From an uncultured Spirochaetales bacterium (GTDB lineage Bacteria > Spirochaetota > Spirochaetia > Sphaerochaetales > Sphaerochaetaceae): 51,628 bases of DNA. The notes under the pieces are model-generated. The model did no database searches and was not told the DNA's origin. It saw nothing but the letters and a program-made list of their open reading frames with translations. The DNA lies in the NCBI GenBank assembly GCA_949282255.1, contig CASDPA010000030.1, forward strand, positions 1 to 51,628, given 5' to 3'. Of the stretch, positions 27,109 to 36,087 are shown in pieces (position 1 is the first letter of the stretch; every line of letters starts with the position of its first letter). Made by a program: the position numbers and the translations under genes.

Positions 27109-28911
27109 ATGCTGTATCCTAGGATCAATGAAAAAAGAAGTGTCATCAGTTTGGATGGGGTTTGGAAATTCTGCCTTGATGATGGGACTCACGGGGATAG
27201 GATTGATGATACCTATATTTCTGCCAATGCGGAGATTATAAGCGTTCCCGCATCCTATAACGATCAGAAGGATGATCTGAAATACCGAGAACATTATGGC
27301 TGGGTTTACTATGAAAGGAAATTCACAGTTCCCAAAGTTTTCAAAAACGAACGCCTCGTATTGCGTTTTGACGCAGTCACTCATTATGCCAAGGTTTATA
27401 TCGACGGTAGGCCTGTTATGGAGCATAAGGGGGGATTCCTCCCGTTCGAGATAGAATTGGATGGCTTGGTTGAAGCTGGAAAAGAGTTTCTGCTGCAGGT
27501 CGCCGTGGACAACAAGGTCAACCATTCCACGCTTCCGGTTGGAAACGAGGAGGGGACTGCATTCTTCGGCTCCGACAATGCTGGAGTCCCTTCCGTGGAG
27601 GCGGCAAAGGCATGGAGGAAGAAACGCAATCTTCCAAATTTCGATTTCTTCAATTACTCCGGCATCAATAGGAGCGTGAGGATCTACACGACACCTAAAT
27701 CGTATATCAGAGATATCGTACTTGTTCCTTCCGTTGACGGCAAAGATGGACTTGTCGATTATCGCGTTGAAACCTGCGGCAAGGAAAATGTGTCGATAGA
27801 GATCCTTTCCCGCGAGGGTGCATCGGTTGCAAAAGCGGAAGGCGCTTTCGGTCGGATCAGAATCAAGGATGCCAGGCTTTGGAACCCATATCCGGAGGAT
27901 CCCTATCTTTATAGTGCACGTGTGACTTTCGGTGAGGATGAGTATACCGAGCGATTCGGAATCAGGACCGTCAAGGTGGATGGGCATAGATTCCTTATAA
28001 ACGATAGGCCGTTCTTCTTCAAAGGCTTTGGTAAGCATGAGGATTCGGCTGTCCATGGACGCGGATTCGACCTGGCGTATGATGTGAAGGACATGAGCCT
28101 GATAAGGTGGATGGGTGCAAATTCCTTCAGAACCAGTCATTATCCTTATGCCGAGGAGATGTACTATCTGGCTGATGAGGAAGGTGTGGTTATCATAGAT
28201 GAGACGCCCGCAGTCGGCATCGGGGCGGGCACTGTCCAAGATCCATACACCACATTCGACATCAGAAGCCATCATGAGGATGTGATACGGGATTTGATAG
28301 CAAGGGATAAGAACCATCCTAGCGTGGTCATGTGGAGCATGGCGAACGAGCCGGATACGGAGCATTATCCTGAGTCCGCAAAAGAATATTGGTGCAGCCT
28401 TTATGATTTTACACATTCGCTTGACCCTCAGAACAGGCCGGTGACGTTCGTCTGCTGCCAGAACAATTACGAGGTGGATCTTGCGACGAGGGAAATGGAC
28501 GTCGTCTGCATCAACCGGTATTACGGCTGGTATAATCTTTCCGGGGATATGGATGCCGCTTGTCATGCATGGAACATCGAACTTGATTTCTGGGAGAAAA
28601 TCGATAAGCCGCTTATCGTTACAGAGTATGGTGCTGATACTCTTCCCGGTTTCCATCTCACGGCCCCTGAGATGTTCAGCGAGGAATTCCAGGTCATGTA
28701 CTACGACAGGACGAACAGCGAATTGGACAAGCGCGCCTTCGTTGTAGGCGAGCACCCATGGAATTTCGCCGATTTCAATACGATACAAGGTGTATTCAGG
28801 GCCGATGGAAACCGCAAGGGGCTTCTTACAAGAGATAGGCGGCCAAAGATGGGAGCTCATTACTTCAGAAACCGTTGGACAAAAATTCCGAATTTTGGAT
28901 TTAAAAAGTAA
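27109..28911 (+). CDS. uidA: Beta-glucuronidase, glycoside hydrolase family 2
   Basis: 600 residues, matching E. coli GUS in length. It hydrolyses beta-D-glucuronides to free glucuronate. Acid/base Glu414 is in ANEPDT and the nucleophile Glu506 in TEYGADT. The carboxylate-recognition N-x-K motif is present as Asn568-Arg-Lys570 in GNRKG, which separates glucuronidases from galactosidases of the same fold. The N-terminal jelly-roll and immunoglobulin-like domains are complete. No signal peptide, so cytoplasmic. The ATG at 27109 follows GGGAGG. It is followed by a terminator and then a hydrolase, KDPG aldolase and KDG kinase genes. A 607-codon antisense frame exists but is a shadow. Confidence 0.93.
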   Translation: MLYPRINEKRSVISLDGVWKFCLDDGTHGDRIDDTYISANAEIISVPASYNDQKDDLKYREHYGWVYYERKFTVPKVFKNERLVLRFDAVTHYAKVYIDGRPVMEHKGGFLPFEIELDGLVEAGKEFLLQVAVDNKVNHSTLPVGNEEGTAFFGSDNAGVPSVEAAKAWRKKRNLPNFDFFNYSGINRSVRIYTTPKSYIRDIVLVPSVDGKDGLVDYRVETCGKENVSIEILSREGASVAKAEGAFGRIRIKDARLWNPYPEDPYLYSARVTFGEDEYTERFGIRTVKVDGHRFLINDRPFFFKGFGKHEDSAVHGRGFDLAYDVKDMSLIRWMGANSFRTSHYPYAEEMYYLADEEGVVIIDETPAVGIGAGTVQDPYTTFDIRSHHEDVIRDLIARDKNHPSVVMWSMANEPDTEHYPESAKEYWCSLYDFTHSLDPQNRPVTFVCCQNNYEVDLATREMDVVCINRYYGWYNLSGDMDAACHAWNIELDFWEKIDKPLIVTEYGADTLPGFHLTAPEMFSEEFQVMYYDRTNSELDKRAFVVGEHPWNFADFNTIQGVFRADGNRKGLLTRDRRPKMGAHYFRNRWTKIPNFGFKK

Positions 28912-28922
28912 GATTAATATAT

Positions 28923-28958
28923 GGCGGGGTAGTTCATGCTCCCGCCTGTTTGTTTTTT
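28923..28958 (+). terminator. Intrinsic terminator after uidA
   Basis: Arms GGCGGG/CCCGCC (28923-28928, 28941-28946) followed by a T-rich tail. Confidence 0.7.
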
Positions 28959-29016
28959 CAGTGGTTTATGTTTGGATTTGCTTCCAATACATACTGGATG
29001 ACGTCATAATGACACT

Positions 29017-29952
29017 ATGGTGTTCCTTATATCAATAGTTGTTTTTCTTTTTCTTGTCGGCTTTTTATGCATGTATTGGATTTATTTTTTGGCTTTCCGT
29101 CCTCCTAAAAAAAAGGAGGATGATTATTTGGACCTTCCCAAAGGGGAGCAGTATAGAAAATACGACGATGAGACTATAAGGCTTTGCAAGGTCTTTGCAG
29201 CAATTCCATATGAAAGCGTGTGCATAACCTCCGTTGACGGTTATAAGCTGTATGCAAGGTATTATGAGGTGGAAAAGGGTGCGGATCTGCAAATAGAGTG
29301 CCATGGCTACCATGGCAGTCCAATAAGGGATTTCTGCGGAGGAAATAAAATTGCAAGAGAAAGCGGATACAACACGTTGGTCATAGAGCAGAGAGGTATG
29401 CTGCGCAGCGGTGGAAGGGCGATAACATTCGGAATCATGGAACGTTGGGATGTGAGGTCCTGGTGTACATATGCCTATGAACGCTTTGGGAAAGATAAGA
29501 AAATCATACTTTCAGGAATATCGATGGGTGCTTCTGCAGTCCTTATGGCATCCTCTTTGGATCTGCCTGATAATGTATCTGCCATCATCGCCGATTGCCC
29601 TTATTCCTCTCCACTAAGAATCATCAGGAAGGTGGGCTCCGACATGGGGCTTCCCGTACGTTTTCTCACACCTCTTGTAATTCTCTCCGCAAGAATATTC
29701 GGAGGATTCGATATCAATGGATCGACACCGCTGGAGGCAGTTGAAAAAACGGATATACCCATACTCCTGATTCATGGACAGGATGATCGTTTCGTTCCAT
29801 ATGAAATGAGCGAGGAACTTAAGAGGGCTAATTCCAAAATAAGGCTTGAAAGCTTTCCTGGCGCTGGACATGGGCTGTCTTATATGCTTGATACCCCGCG
29901 TTATGAAAGGATTGTGCATGAATTCCTTTCTGATGCTTTTTATAGAACATGA
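29017..29952 (+). CDS. Membrane-anchored alpha/beta hydrolase
   Basis: 311 residues. One N-terminal transmembrane helix (about residues 2-27) precedes an alpha/beta-hydrolase domain. The nucleophile is Ser169 in GISMG, the acid Asp256 or Asp257 in GQDDRFVP, and the base His285 in GAGHG. It resembles YqkD-type serine hydrolases of unknown substrate. Next to uidA it could de-esterify substituted glucuronides or xylan fragments, but that is only a contextual guess. The ribosome-binding site is weak. Confidence 0.75.
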   Translation: MVFLISIVVFLFLVGFLCMYWIYFLAFRPPKKKEDDYLDLPKGEQYRKYDDETIRLCKVFAAIPYESVCITSVDGYKLYARYYEVEKGADLQIECHGYHGSPIRDFCGGNKIARESGYNTLVIEQRGMLRSGGRAITFGIMERWDVRSWCTYAYERFGKDKKIILSGISMGASAVLMASSLDLPDNVSAIIADCPYSSPLRIIRKVGSDMGLPVRFLTPLVILSARIFGGFDINGSTPLEAVEKTDIPILLIHGQDDRFVPYEMSEELKRANSKIRLESFPGAGHGLSYMLDTPRYERIVHEFLSDAFYRT

Positions 29953-30068
29953 TTGTATGTAGAGGCTGTTAACTCATCATAGTTTTCTTTCTCATCATAT
30001 AAATAAATCTTTTTACTAAGTTCATCCCCTTATCTCTTCTTTCTTATTTAAAAATGCAGAAGTTCTCA

Positions 30069-30098
30069 TTGACAAGTGGTGGTGTGAGATTTTATGCT
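30069..30098 (+). promoter_or_regulatory. Promoter for eda-kdgK
   Basis: Perfect -35 TTGACA (30069-30074) and -10-like TATGCT (30093-30098), 18 bases apart. The start of transcription would fall at the left arm of the adjacent palindrome. Confidence 0.55.
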
Positions 30099-30102
30099 TT
30101 AA

Positions 30103-30133
30103 TTGTATTTACGAATATATTTCGTATATACAA
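30103..30133 (+). promoter_or_regulatory. Palindromic operator upstream of eda
   Basis: 31-base dyad: TTGTATTTACGAA (30103-30115), centre TATAT, TTCGTATATACAA (30121-30133). Twelve of 13 positions in the arms are complementary. It sits at the predicted transcription start, ideal for repression. The IclR-type regulator encoded downstream is the obvious candidate. Confidence 0.7.
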
Positions 30134-30154
30134 AATAACAAGGAGATTGCAAGT

Positions 30155-30799
30155 ATGGATTTATTGGCATTGATAAAAGAATACAAGCTGGTTTCAATTG
30201 CCAGGAGGGTTTCCGTTTCCGACATTGTCAATGCGGCAAAAGCTGTCAGCGATGGCGGCATACGTTTTCTTGAAATCACATTCGATCAGGCTGATCCGCA
30301 TTGCATAGATAAGACATCAGAATCGATTTCGCTTGTCAAAAGTGAATTGAAGGATCGCATGTATGTCGGAGCAGGTACTGTGCTGACTGTTGAACAGGCA
30401 AGGGCAGCCCGCGAGGCAGGAGCTGATTTCGCATTGGCTCCGGATACGAATGTCCAGGTTATTAAAGAAATGAAGAAGCTTGGTATGATTGCTGTACCAG
30501 GGGCATTGACGCCGACTGAGATAATGACAGCATGGAACGCGGGGGCTGATATAGTGAAGCTCTTTCCTGCCGGGAATTTCGGACTATCCTATCTGAAAGC
30601 CATACGCGGTCCGATCAGCCACGTTCCGCTCATGGCTGTCGGCGGTGTGGATGAGAATAATGTCAGCTCCTTTCTTAAGGGAGGCTTTTGCAGCTGCGGG
30701 ATAGGCTCTAACATAATGAGGAACGATCTGATAGCAAAAGGCGATTTCGATCAGATAAGGCAAATAGCTGCAAGATTTGTTGAGAACAGCAGGTTGTAG
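30155..30799 (+). CDS. eda: 2-dehydro-3-deoxy-phosphogluconate (KDPG) aldolase
   Basis: 214 residues, a class I aldolase of the KDPG/KHG family. Schiff-base Lys135 is in DIVKLFPAG and the catalytic Glu40 in FLEITF; GAGTVLT and GGVDENN form phosphate-binding loops. It splits KDPG to pyruvate and glyceraldehyde 3-phosphate, the last step of hexuronate breakdown. A good Shine-Dalgarno (AAGGAG) precedes the ATG. Its stop is 11 bases before kdgK. Confidence 0.93.
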   Translation: MDLLALIKEYKLVSIARRVSVSDIVNAAKAVSDGGIRFLEITFDQADPHCIDKTSESISLVKSELKDRMYVGAGTVLTVEQARAAREAGADFALAPDTNVQVIKEMKKLGMIAVPGALTPTEIMTAWNAGADIVKLFPAGNFGLSYLKAIRGPISHVPLMAVGGVDENNVSSFLKGGFCSCGIGSNIMRNDLIAKGDFDQIRQIAARFVENSRL

Positions 30800-30810
30800 G
30801 AGGTACTGAT

Positions 30811-31833
30811 ATGGGTAAAATGGTCTGTTTCGGAGAGTTGATGCTCCGATTGAATCCGGAGGGATATCTCAGAATACCCCAGGCTGATTGTTTTTTGGCA
30901 TCCTATGCTGGAGGAGAGGCGAATGTCGCTGTCTCTCTTGCCAATTATGGGGAACATGCCATGTTTGTGACCATGGTTCCTGACAATCCTCTTGGTCAGA
31001 GCGCGATCAATTCCATAAGGCATTGGGGTGTCGATGTCAGCTGGATGAAAAAAGGAGGAGACCGTCTTGGGATATATTTTGTTGAAAAAGGTGCTTCCCA
31101 AAGGGCTTCCCGTGTCGTTTATGATAGAAAATACTCGTCCGTATCCATGTCAACCGTTGCCGACTATGACTGGGATGAGATATTTGACGGTGCCGATTGG
31201 TTCCACTTCACAGGAATAACTCCAGCTCTCAGTGACAGTCTTGTCGAAGTCTGCATAAAAGCCTGCGAAACCGCTAAGAAGAAAGGGATCACCATCAGCT
31301 GTGACCTTAATTACAGGAAAAACCTCTGGTCGAAAGAAAAGGCCGGAAAGGTCATGTCGGAGCTTGTTCCTTATGTGGATGTGCTTATTGCAAACGAGGA
31401 GGATGCCCAGGATGTTTTCGGTATCAAGGCGGAAAATACGGATCTCATAGGCGGAAAGATCAGCGACGATGGGTATGTGAAAGTTGCAAAGAAGCTTGTC
31501 GAAAGGTTTGGTTGCAAGAAGGTGGCCATCACACTGCGCGGATCCATTTCCGCAAGCGTGAATAATTGGGCAGGTATTCTTTATGAGGATGGCAAGGCCT
31601 ACAAGTCGAAGAATTATACGATCGACATCGTCGACAGGGTTGGGGGAGGAGACAGCTTCGGCGGCGGCCTCATCTATGCGATCCACAACGGATTTGCTGC
31701 TCAGGATACAATAGAATTTGCTGTTGCTGCTTCCTGTTTAAAGCATACCATAGAGTTTGATTTCAACATGGTTTCCGTAGATGAGGTGAAAAAGCTCATG
31801 TCCGGAGACGGATCCGGCAGGGTTCAGCGATAA
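30811..31833 (+). CDS. kdgK: 2-dehydro-3-deoxygluconate (KDG) kinase, PfkB family
   Basis: 340 residues, ribokinase/PfkB fold. The N-terminal sugar-binding GGEANVAVSLANYG and the C-terminal ATP/catalytic signature DRVGGGDSFGGG (base Asp in GGGD) are present. It phosphorylates KDG to KDPG, the substrate of the aldolase encoded just upstream. Family members differ in sugar preference; the assignment relies on the pairing with eda. A terminator follows. Confidence 0.85.
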   Translation: MGKMVCFGELMLRLNPEGYLRIPQADCFLASYAGGEANVAVSLANYGEHAMFVTMVPDNPLGQSAINSIRHWGVDVSWMKKGGDRLGIYFVEKGASQRASRVVYDRKYSSVSMSTVADYDWDEIFDGADWFHFTGITPALSDSLVEVCIKACETAKKKGITISCDLNYRKNLWSKEKAGKVMSELVPYVDVLIANEEDAQDVFGIKAENTDLIGGKISDDGYVKVAKKLVERFGCKKVAITLRGSISASVNNWAGILYEDGKAYKSKNYTIDIVDRVGGGDSFGGGLIYAIHNGFAAQDTIEFAVAASCLKHTIEFDFNMVSVDEVKKLMSGDGSGRVQR

Positions 31834-31842
31834 GCATATGGC

Positions 31843-31869
31843 AAAAGGGTGCGCAACTGCACCCTTTTT
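31843..31869 (+). terminator. Intrinsic terminator after kdgK
   Basis: Ten-base arms AAAAGGGTGC/GCACCCTTTT with loop GCAACT, ending in a T run. Confidence 0.85.
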
Positions 31870-31891
31870 GCCTTCCATATCGGCTCTGAGC

Positions 31892-31920
31892 TTTTCAAAG
31901 CACCAATAAAAAACTATCAT
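31892..31920 (+). promoter_or_regulatory. Promoter for the IclR regulator
   Basis: TTTTCA (31892-31897), 17-base spacer, TATCAT (31915-31920), 20 bases before the GTG start. Confidence 0.45.
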
Positions 31921-31939
31921 TTCCTCTAGGGAGGACGGC

Positions 31940-32689
31940 GTGCATAATCCTACATACCGGGTGATAAAAATACTTAATCTGGTTTCCGAGGAAAACAGCA
32001 ATCTCACAATGGTGGAGATATCAAGGCGGACAGGTATTCCCTCTGGGACGATTTTTCCGATACTCCAGACCTTGGTTCAGGAGGGATACCTGCGTTGCAG
32101 CGAGGGGGCTAATACCTACAGCATCGGATTGCGCTTGTTTTTGCTGGGCTCCCCGTTTCTTACCCGCGACTCCATATATGAGAATATGCGCACAGTAATG
32201 GAAGACCTTACAAAGGAGACCGGAGAGACCAGCCATCTTGCAAAGCTTGATGGAGCTAGTGTCCTTTATATCATGAAGATCGAATCTCCGCAGCCCATAA
32301 GGATGTTCTCCGAAATCGGCAAGAAGCTTCCCGCTTACGGTACTGGGCTGGGAAAAGCTTTAATCAGCAAGATGGATAAAGAGGCCTTGAAGCGGCTTTA
32401 TCCTGAGGGCCTGAAGCCGCTTACAAAAAACACCATTACAGATTTTGATATCCTATATGATCAACTTTCGCATTCTAATGGTTTCTTTTATGAGTGTGAG
32501 GAATCCAATGAGGGAATCAGATGCATTGCCCGTCCGATATTAAGAAATGGTGATGTTGTTGCTGCAATAAGTGTTGGAATACCGGTTTTCAGATACACAG
32601 AAGAAAAGGCGCATCTGATTGAATGCGCTCTTGAAAAGGCATCATTATCCATGACAAAGATACTTTCTTTCTCTGATAACATCTTCTGA
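31940..32689 (+). CDS. IclR-family transcriptional regulator
   Basis: 249 residues. The N-terminal winged helix (MVEISRRTGIPSGTIFPILQTLVQEGYL) precedes the IclR effector-binding domain (TGETSHLAKLDGASVLY, LPAYGTGLGKAL, SNEGIRCIARPI). KdgR-type IclR proteins repress hexuronate genes and release on KDG binding; the position after kdgK makes that role likely. GTG start with a GGGAGG site. Confidence 0.88.
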   Translation: MHNPTYRVIKILNLVSEENSNLTMVEISRRTGIPSGTIFPILQTLVQEGYLRCSEGANTYSIGLRLFLLGSPFLTRDSIYENMRTVMEDLTKETGETSHLAKLDGASVLYIMKIESPQPIRMFSEIGKKLPAYGTGLGKALISKMDKEALKRLYPEGLKPLTKNTITDFDILYDQLSHSNGFFYECEESNEGIRCIARPILRNGDVVAAISVGIPVFRYTEEKAHLIECALEKASLSMTKILSFSDNIF

Positions 32690-32711
32690 ATGTCAAAAAG
32701 CCTATCTCATC

Positions 32712-33111
<400 letters not shown>

Positions 33112-33134
33112 TCCTTGCTCTTTTTTTTGATTGA

Positions 33135-33157
33135 AAAAGCCGCCTTAAAGACGGCTT
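33135..33157 (-). terminator. Intrinsic terminator after galE
   Basis: On the minus strand, arms AAAGCCGTC and GGCGGCTTT around a short centre, followed by T-rich sequence. Confidence 0.65.
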
Positions 33158-33184
33158 TGTATCGATATCCTTTAATTTGTCTTT

Positions 33185-34204
33185 TTATTTGGCATATCCA
33201 TCCGGATTCATGCTCTGCCATCTCCAGGAATCGGCACACATCTCATCGATACCGTATTCGGCTTTCCATCCAAGTTCTTTGAGAGCCTTTGTCGGATCGC
33301 AATAGCATGCGGCGATATCCCCGGGCCTTCTTGGTTTGATCTGATATTTCAGCTCGTGGCCGCAGGCCTTGCTGAATGCCTTGATCACCTGCAATACGCT
33401 GTATCCGTTTCCTGTTCCAAGGTTGTATATCGAAACACCTTGCTTATCTTCGAGCTTCTTTATCGCCTTCACATGTCCTTTTGCAAGATCCACGACGTGG
33501 ATGTAATCCCTTACTCCGGTTCCGTCCGGGGTATTGTAGTCATTGCCGAATACGCCTATGCACTCAAGTTTGCCGATCGCCACCTGCGCAACATATGGAA
33601 GAAGATTGTTCGGAATGCCTTTCGGGTCTTCTCCGATCAACCCGCTCTTGTGGGCTCCTATCGGATTGAAGTATCTGAGAAGAATGACGTTCCACTGCTT
33701 ATCTGCGGTATTGAGATCGATCAAAATCTGCTCAAGCATCCATTTTGTCCAACCATACGGGTTTGTGCACATTCCTTTCGGACAATCTTCTGTTATGGGC
33801 ACGAATGCAGGATCTCCATAAACGGTTGCCGAGGAGCTGAAAATGATATTCTTGCAACCATGGGCTTTCATCACCTTTGTAAGAGTGAGAGTTCCAGTGA
33901 TGTTGTTGTCATAGTATTCCTGCGGCTTAGAAACTGATTCCCCTACGGCTTTGAGCCCGGCGAAATGGATTACTGCATCCACAGTGTAAGATCCGAATAT
34001 ATTATCAAGCGCTTTCTCATCCCTGATATCCGCTTCATGGAATTTAAGGCTTTTTCCTGTAATCTTCTCGACTCTGTTAAGTGATTCGCAACTTGAATTG
34101 CTGAGGTTGTCTACGACCACCACGTCATAGCCGGCTTCCAAAAGCTCTACACATGTATGGGATCCGATATAGCCGGCCCCTCCTGTTACCAAAATTGTCG
34201 ACAT
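33185..34204 (-). CDS. galE: UDP-glucose 4-epimerase
   Basis: 339 residues, extended short-chain dehydrogenase. The N-terminal NAD motif is [10 protein letters not shown] and the catalytic pair YGWTK (Tyr-x3-Lys), with a Ser/Thr in SSSATVYG. It interconverts UDP-glucose and UDP-galactose for galactose use and glycan synthesis. A GAGGAGG Shine-Dalgarno lies upstream. Monocistronic, with its own promoter and terminator. Confidence 0.95.
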   Translation of the reverse strand: MSTILVTGGAGYIGSHTCVELLEAGYDVVVVDNLSNSSCESLNRVEKITGKSLKFHEADIRDEKALDNIFGSYTVDAVIHFAGLKAVGESVSKPQEYYDNNITGTLTLTKVMKAHGCKNIIFSSSATVYGDPAFVPITEDCPKGMCTNPYGWTKWMLEQILIDLNTADKQWNVILLRYFNPIGAHKSGLIGEDPKGIPNNLLPYVAQVAIGKLECIGVFGNDYNTPDGTGVRDYIHVVDLAKGHVKAIKKLEDKQGVSIYNLGTGNGYSVLQVIKAFSKACGHELKYQIKPRRPGDIAACYCDPTKALKELGWKAEYGIDEMCADSWRWQSMNPDGYAK

Positions 34205-34247
34205 CTTGCACTCCTCCTCGATTTCCGTTTTTGAACTGCTATCTATT

Positions 34248-34276
34248 ATTCTAGCCTTGTAAAGGATAAATCACAA
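34248..34276 (-). promoter_or_regulatory. galE promoter
   Basis: Minus strand: TTGTGA (34276-34271), 17-base spacer, TAGAAT (34253-34248), about 44 bases before the start codon. Confidence 0.5.
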
Positions 34277-34691
34277 GCATACTGTTTGTTCTGCCATGTG
34301 GAAATTATTTTATAAATCCTTATTGCTATTGATCTGCTAGCTTTGATCCTTTGTTTTGAGCTGCTTAAGTCTTACTCTTTCGCCGTTTATTGGATGTAAT
34401 GCAGTATTTTTATTTAATTCTTTATAATATCAGTAATAATACTTAATAGCTTTTTTATCTGATTTTTCTTTTTATATTTTTTCTGCACTTTTTTCAGCAA
34501 CAGGGAAAAGAATGTGGAAAAGTGAGGAAAATTGAAGACCGTATGGAAAAAGCCGCAAATTTCCACAAAAGTAAGCAAATATAATTAAGTTTTTCCCGAA
34601 AAATAACCAATTGTATAAATGCTCTTTATCCTCGATAAAAATTTTTTTTAACTAAAAAAGCGTGTTTTTTGTACTTTTTTCTTCATTAAAG
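34277..34691. other. A/T-rich intergenic region without genes
   Basis: No gene seen. The stretch is strongly A/T-rich and contains four GGAAAA motifs at 34504, 34516, 34526 and 34545, spaced close to whole helical turns, then an inverted element (GTGGAAA-type against TTTCCAC near 34567). Intrinsically bent DNA is possible. No DnaA-box cluster was found. Confidence 0.4.
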
Positions 34692-34729
34692 AAAAAAAAA
34701 CGCCGAATAGATGGCTGAGACGGCATTTT
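34692..34729 (-). terminator. Intrinsic terminator after the truncated TolC gene
   Basis: Minus strand: TGCCG and CGGCG arms flanked by A and T runs, starting immediately after the stop codon and ending in at least eight T. Confidence 0.6.
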
Positions 34730-35098
34730 TCACAGCGTGGAAGCATAAGAGAGGTTTGCAAGTGTGCGCTCTACGCTTTTTGCTGCAGCATCGGTTATTA
34801 GGTTTGTCCCAAGACTCATGCTGATCCCGATATCCCCGTTTGCCTCCAAACCTCCTGTTGATCCTATGGCACTGCCGGCGGCGGTAAAGGATCCGTCGAT
34901 CGAGATATCAGGGATGTAGGATGAGAGAGTGTTTGCATTCCTCAGACTCTGTTTGAGCCCGATCTGTGCGATTTCAAGGCTGATATTGTTCTCCTTTGCG
35001 CTTGTAATCGCCTCATCCAGTGTCAGAACGTCGCCGGATGAAGCGTAAAGTGCTGCGGACATGATCAGACAAAAAATCGAAAAGAGGATTTTTTTCAT
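34730..35098 (-). pseudogene. TolC-family outer-membrane efflux protein, 3'-truncated
   Basis: 122 residues with a signal peptide and the N-terminal TolC/OEP pattern: LTLDEAITSAKENNISLEIAQIG in part, then SLRNANTLSSYIPDISIDGS, then LGTNLITDAAAKSVERTLANLSYAS. It stops at residue 122, while the family needs ~450 residues to form its barrel and periplasmic tunnel. A terminator begins right after the stop, suggesting an internal deletion joined to the operon's end. It retains an excellent Shine-Dalgarno (CAGGAG). No inner-membrane pump genes are present here. Confidence 0.65.
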
Positions 35099-35211
35099 TC
35101 ATGTTCTCCTGATTGTTTTATTTCCGAAATAGTATTCCAAGATGGAAAAATGGATTCAGTTAATGTTTCCTGTTTGTTTTATGGCAAAAAATGTACTTTT
35201 TATGACGTATA

Positions 35212-35724
35212 TCAATTTAGAAGCTTCAGCAGCCCGTTTCTTATTTTTGTGGATATCTGGAAATTGTTTTTGGAATATAGGCTGTATTTCTCCTCGAGCA
35301 TTTTAAGGTTCCGTTCCGCATCCGTTACCTCTTCTTCCGCCTTTGTGAGATCCTTCTCTGTAATTAAGCCTTTGCTATAATCCTTTTTAATTCTTTCATA
35401 AGTTTCCTTGACATTATTGAGATGCTCTTTGGCTCTTTCCATTTTCTCTTTGGTTTCTAGAAAGTCTTCATATTGATTTATATTGCTATCGGCTCCGGGT
35501 ATCTTTTTGATGCCTATGCTTATTGATGCATCTGGAAAGCTCTCATCAAAAGATCCGCTGCCAGTCTGGGTTGCTGCATCAGGATTTATGTTCAGTATTT
35601 TTTGCTTAAGCTGTATCAGTGCTGGTTCTGGATAAAAAACATCATCCTGCTGGGTGGAGGTTGTTGCATAGGAAGTAAAAGAGGTAATCAGTAATAAGAT
35701 TGCGATTGCTGCAGTTCTGATCAT
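35212..35724 (-). CDS. Exported coiled-coil protein of unknown function
   Basis: 170 residues with a signal peptide (cleavage near SYA). About residues 85-150 form a strong Lys/Glu-rich coiled coil (KEKMERAKEHLNNVKETYER, KDYSKGLITEKDLTKAEEE). The phrase YSKGLITEKDLTKAE resembles the helical hairpin of TolC-like efflux proteins (RYxxGxxSxxDLLxAE), so it may be a remnant or relative of that family. It lies 113 bases upstream of the truncated tolC in the same direction. Function not assignable. Confidence 0.5.
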   Translation of the reverse strand: MIRTAAIAILLLITSFTSYATTSTQQDDVFYPEPALIQLKQKILNINPDAATQTGSGSFDESFPDASISIGIKKIPGADSNINQYEDFLETKEKMERAKEHLNNVKETYERIKKDYSKGLITEKDLTKAEEEVTDAERNLKMLEEKYSLYSKNNFQISTKIRNGLLKLLN

Positions 35725-35845
35725 TTTTTTCTCCGAAATATCTTACTATTTTCAGTATTCCGAATGGATTGATAGTTGCTGTTGTGTTTTTTCTGTTTGT
35801 TATATGATTTAAAATGTGGTTTTTATAAGACATACCGCCAGAAAA

Positions 35846-35867
35846 CCTGCCAGGCTTGTCCTGCAGG
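35846..35867 (+). repeat. Left-end hairpin of the IS605-type element
   Basis: Stem CCTG-C-CAGG/CCTGCAGG with one bulged C and loop CTTGT (35855-35859). It shares the 13-base core CAGGCTTGTCCTG with the right-end hairpin. TnpA of this family recognises such subterminal hairpins, which commonly carry an unpaired base. Confidence 0.75.
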
Positions 35868-35883
35868 ATGAATGCGGCAAAGT

Positions 35884-36087
35884 TCACTTCGTCTTGTAGA
35901 AGGCAATCACATGGCCACAATCCGGACAATAGTATGCAGCAGCCTTCTTTTCCAGTATCAAGCAAGATCGGACATTTTCAGTGTGTAATTCAAACTTGAA
36001 TGTTACGTTTGTGCTGAAAGGCATGCTCCCCGATGAAATGACTGTTCCTTTTGCCATCTCTTTGCCACAGATTGGACAATTCATCAT
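35884..36087 (-). CDS. Zinc-ribbon protein (DUF6487-like), translationally coupled to tnpA
   Basis: 67 residues. CPICGKEMAKG near the N-terminus and YYCPDCGHVI near the C-terminus provide two CxxC knuckles for one zinc. It resembles small PF20097/DUF6487-type proteins of unknown function. Its ATG overlaps the tnpA stop (ATGA), and it lies inside the element between the left-end hairpin and tnpA, so it travels with the transposon. A start one codon later is also possible. Confidence 0.7.
   Translation of the reverse strand: MMNCPICGKEMAKGTVISSGSMPFSTNVTFKFELHTENVRSCLILEKKAAAYYCPDCGHVIAFYKTK

Noticed and set aside
27037-28860. 607-codon open frame antisense to the beta-glucuronidase gene
   Set aside because: No ribosome-binding site or recognisable family; it mirrors a gene whose catalytic motifs are all intact, so it is a codon-bias shadow.
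34205-34729. Possible replication origin or DnaA-box cluster
   Set aside because: TTTCCACA-like words occur but no consensus TTATCCACA cluster, and dnaA/dnaN genes are absent.
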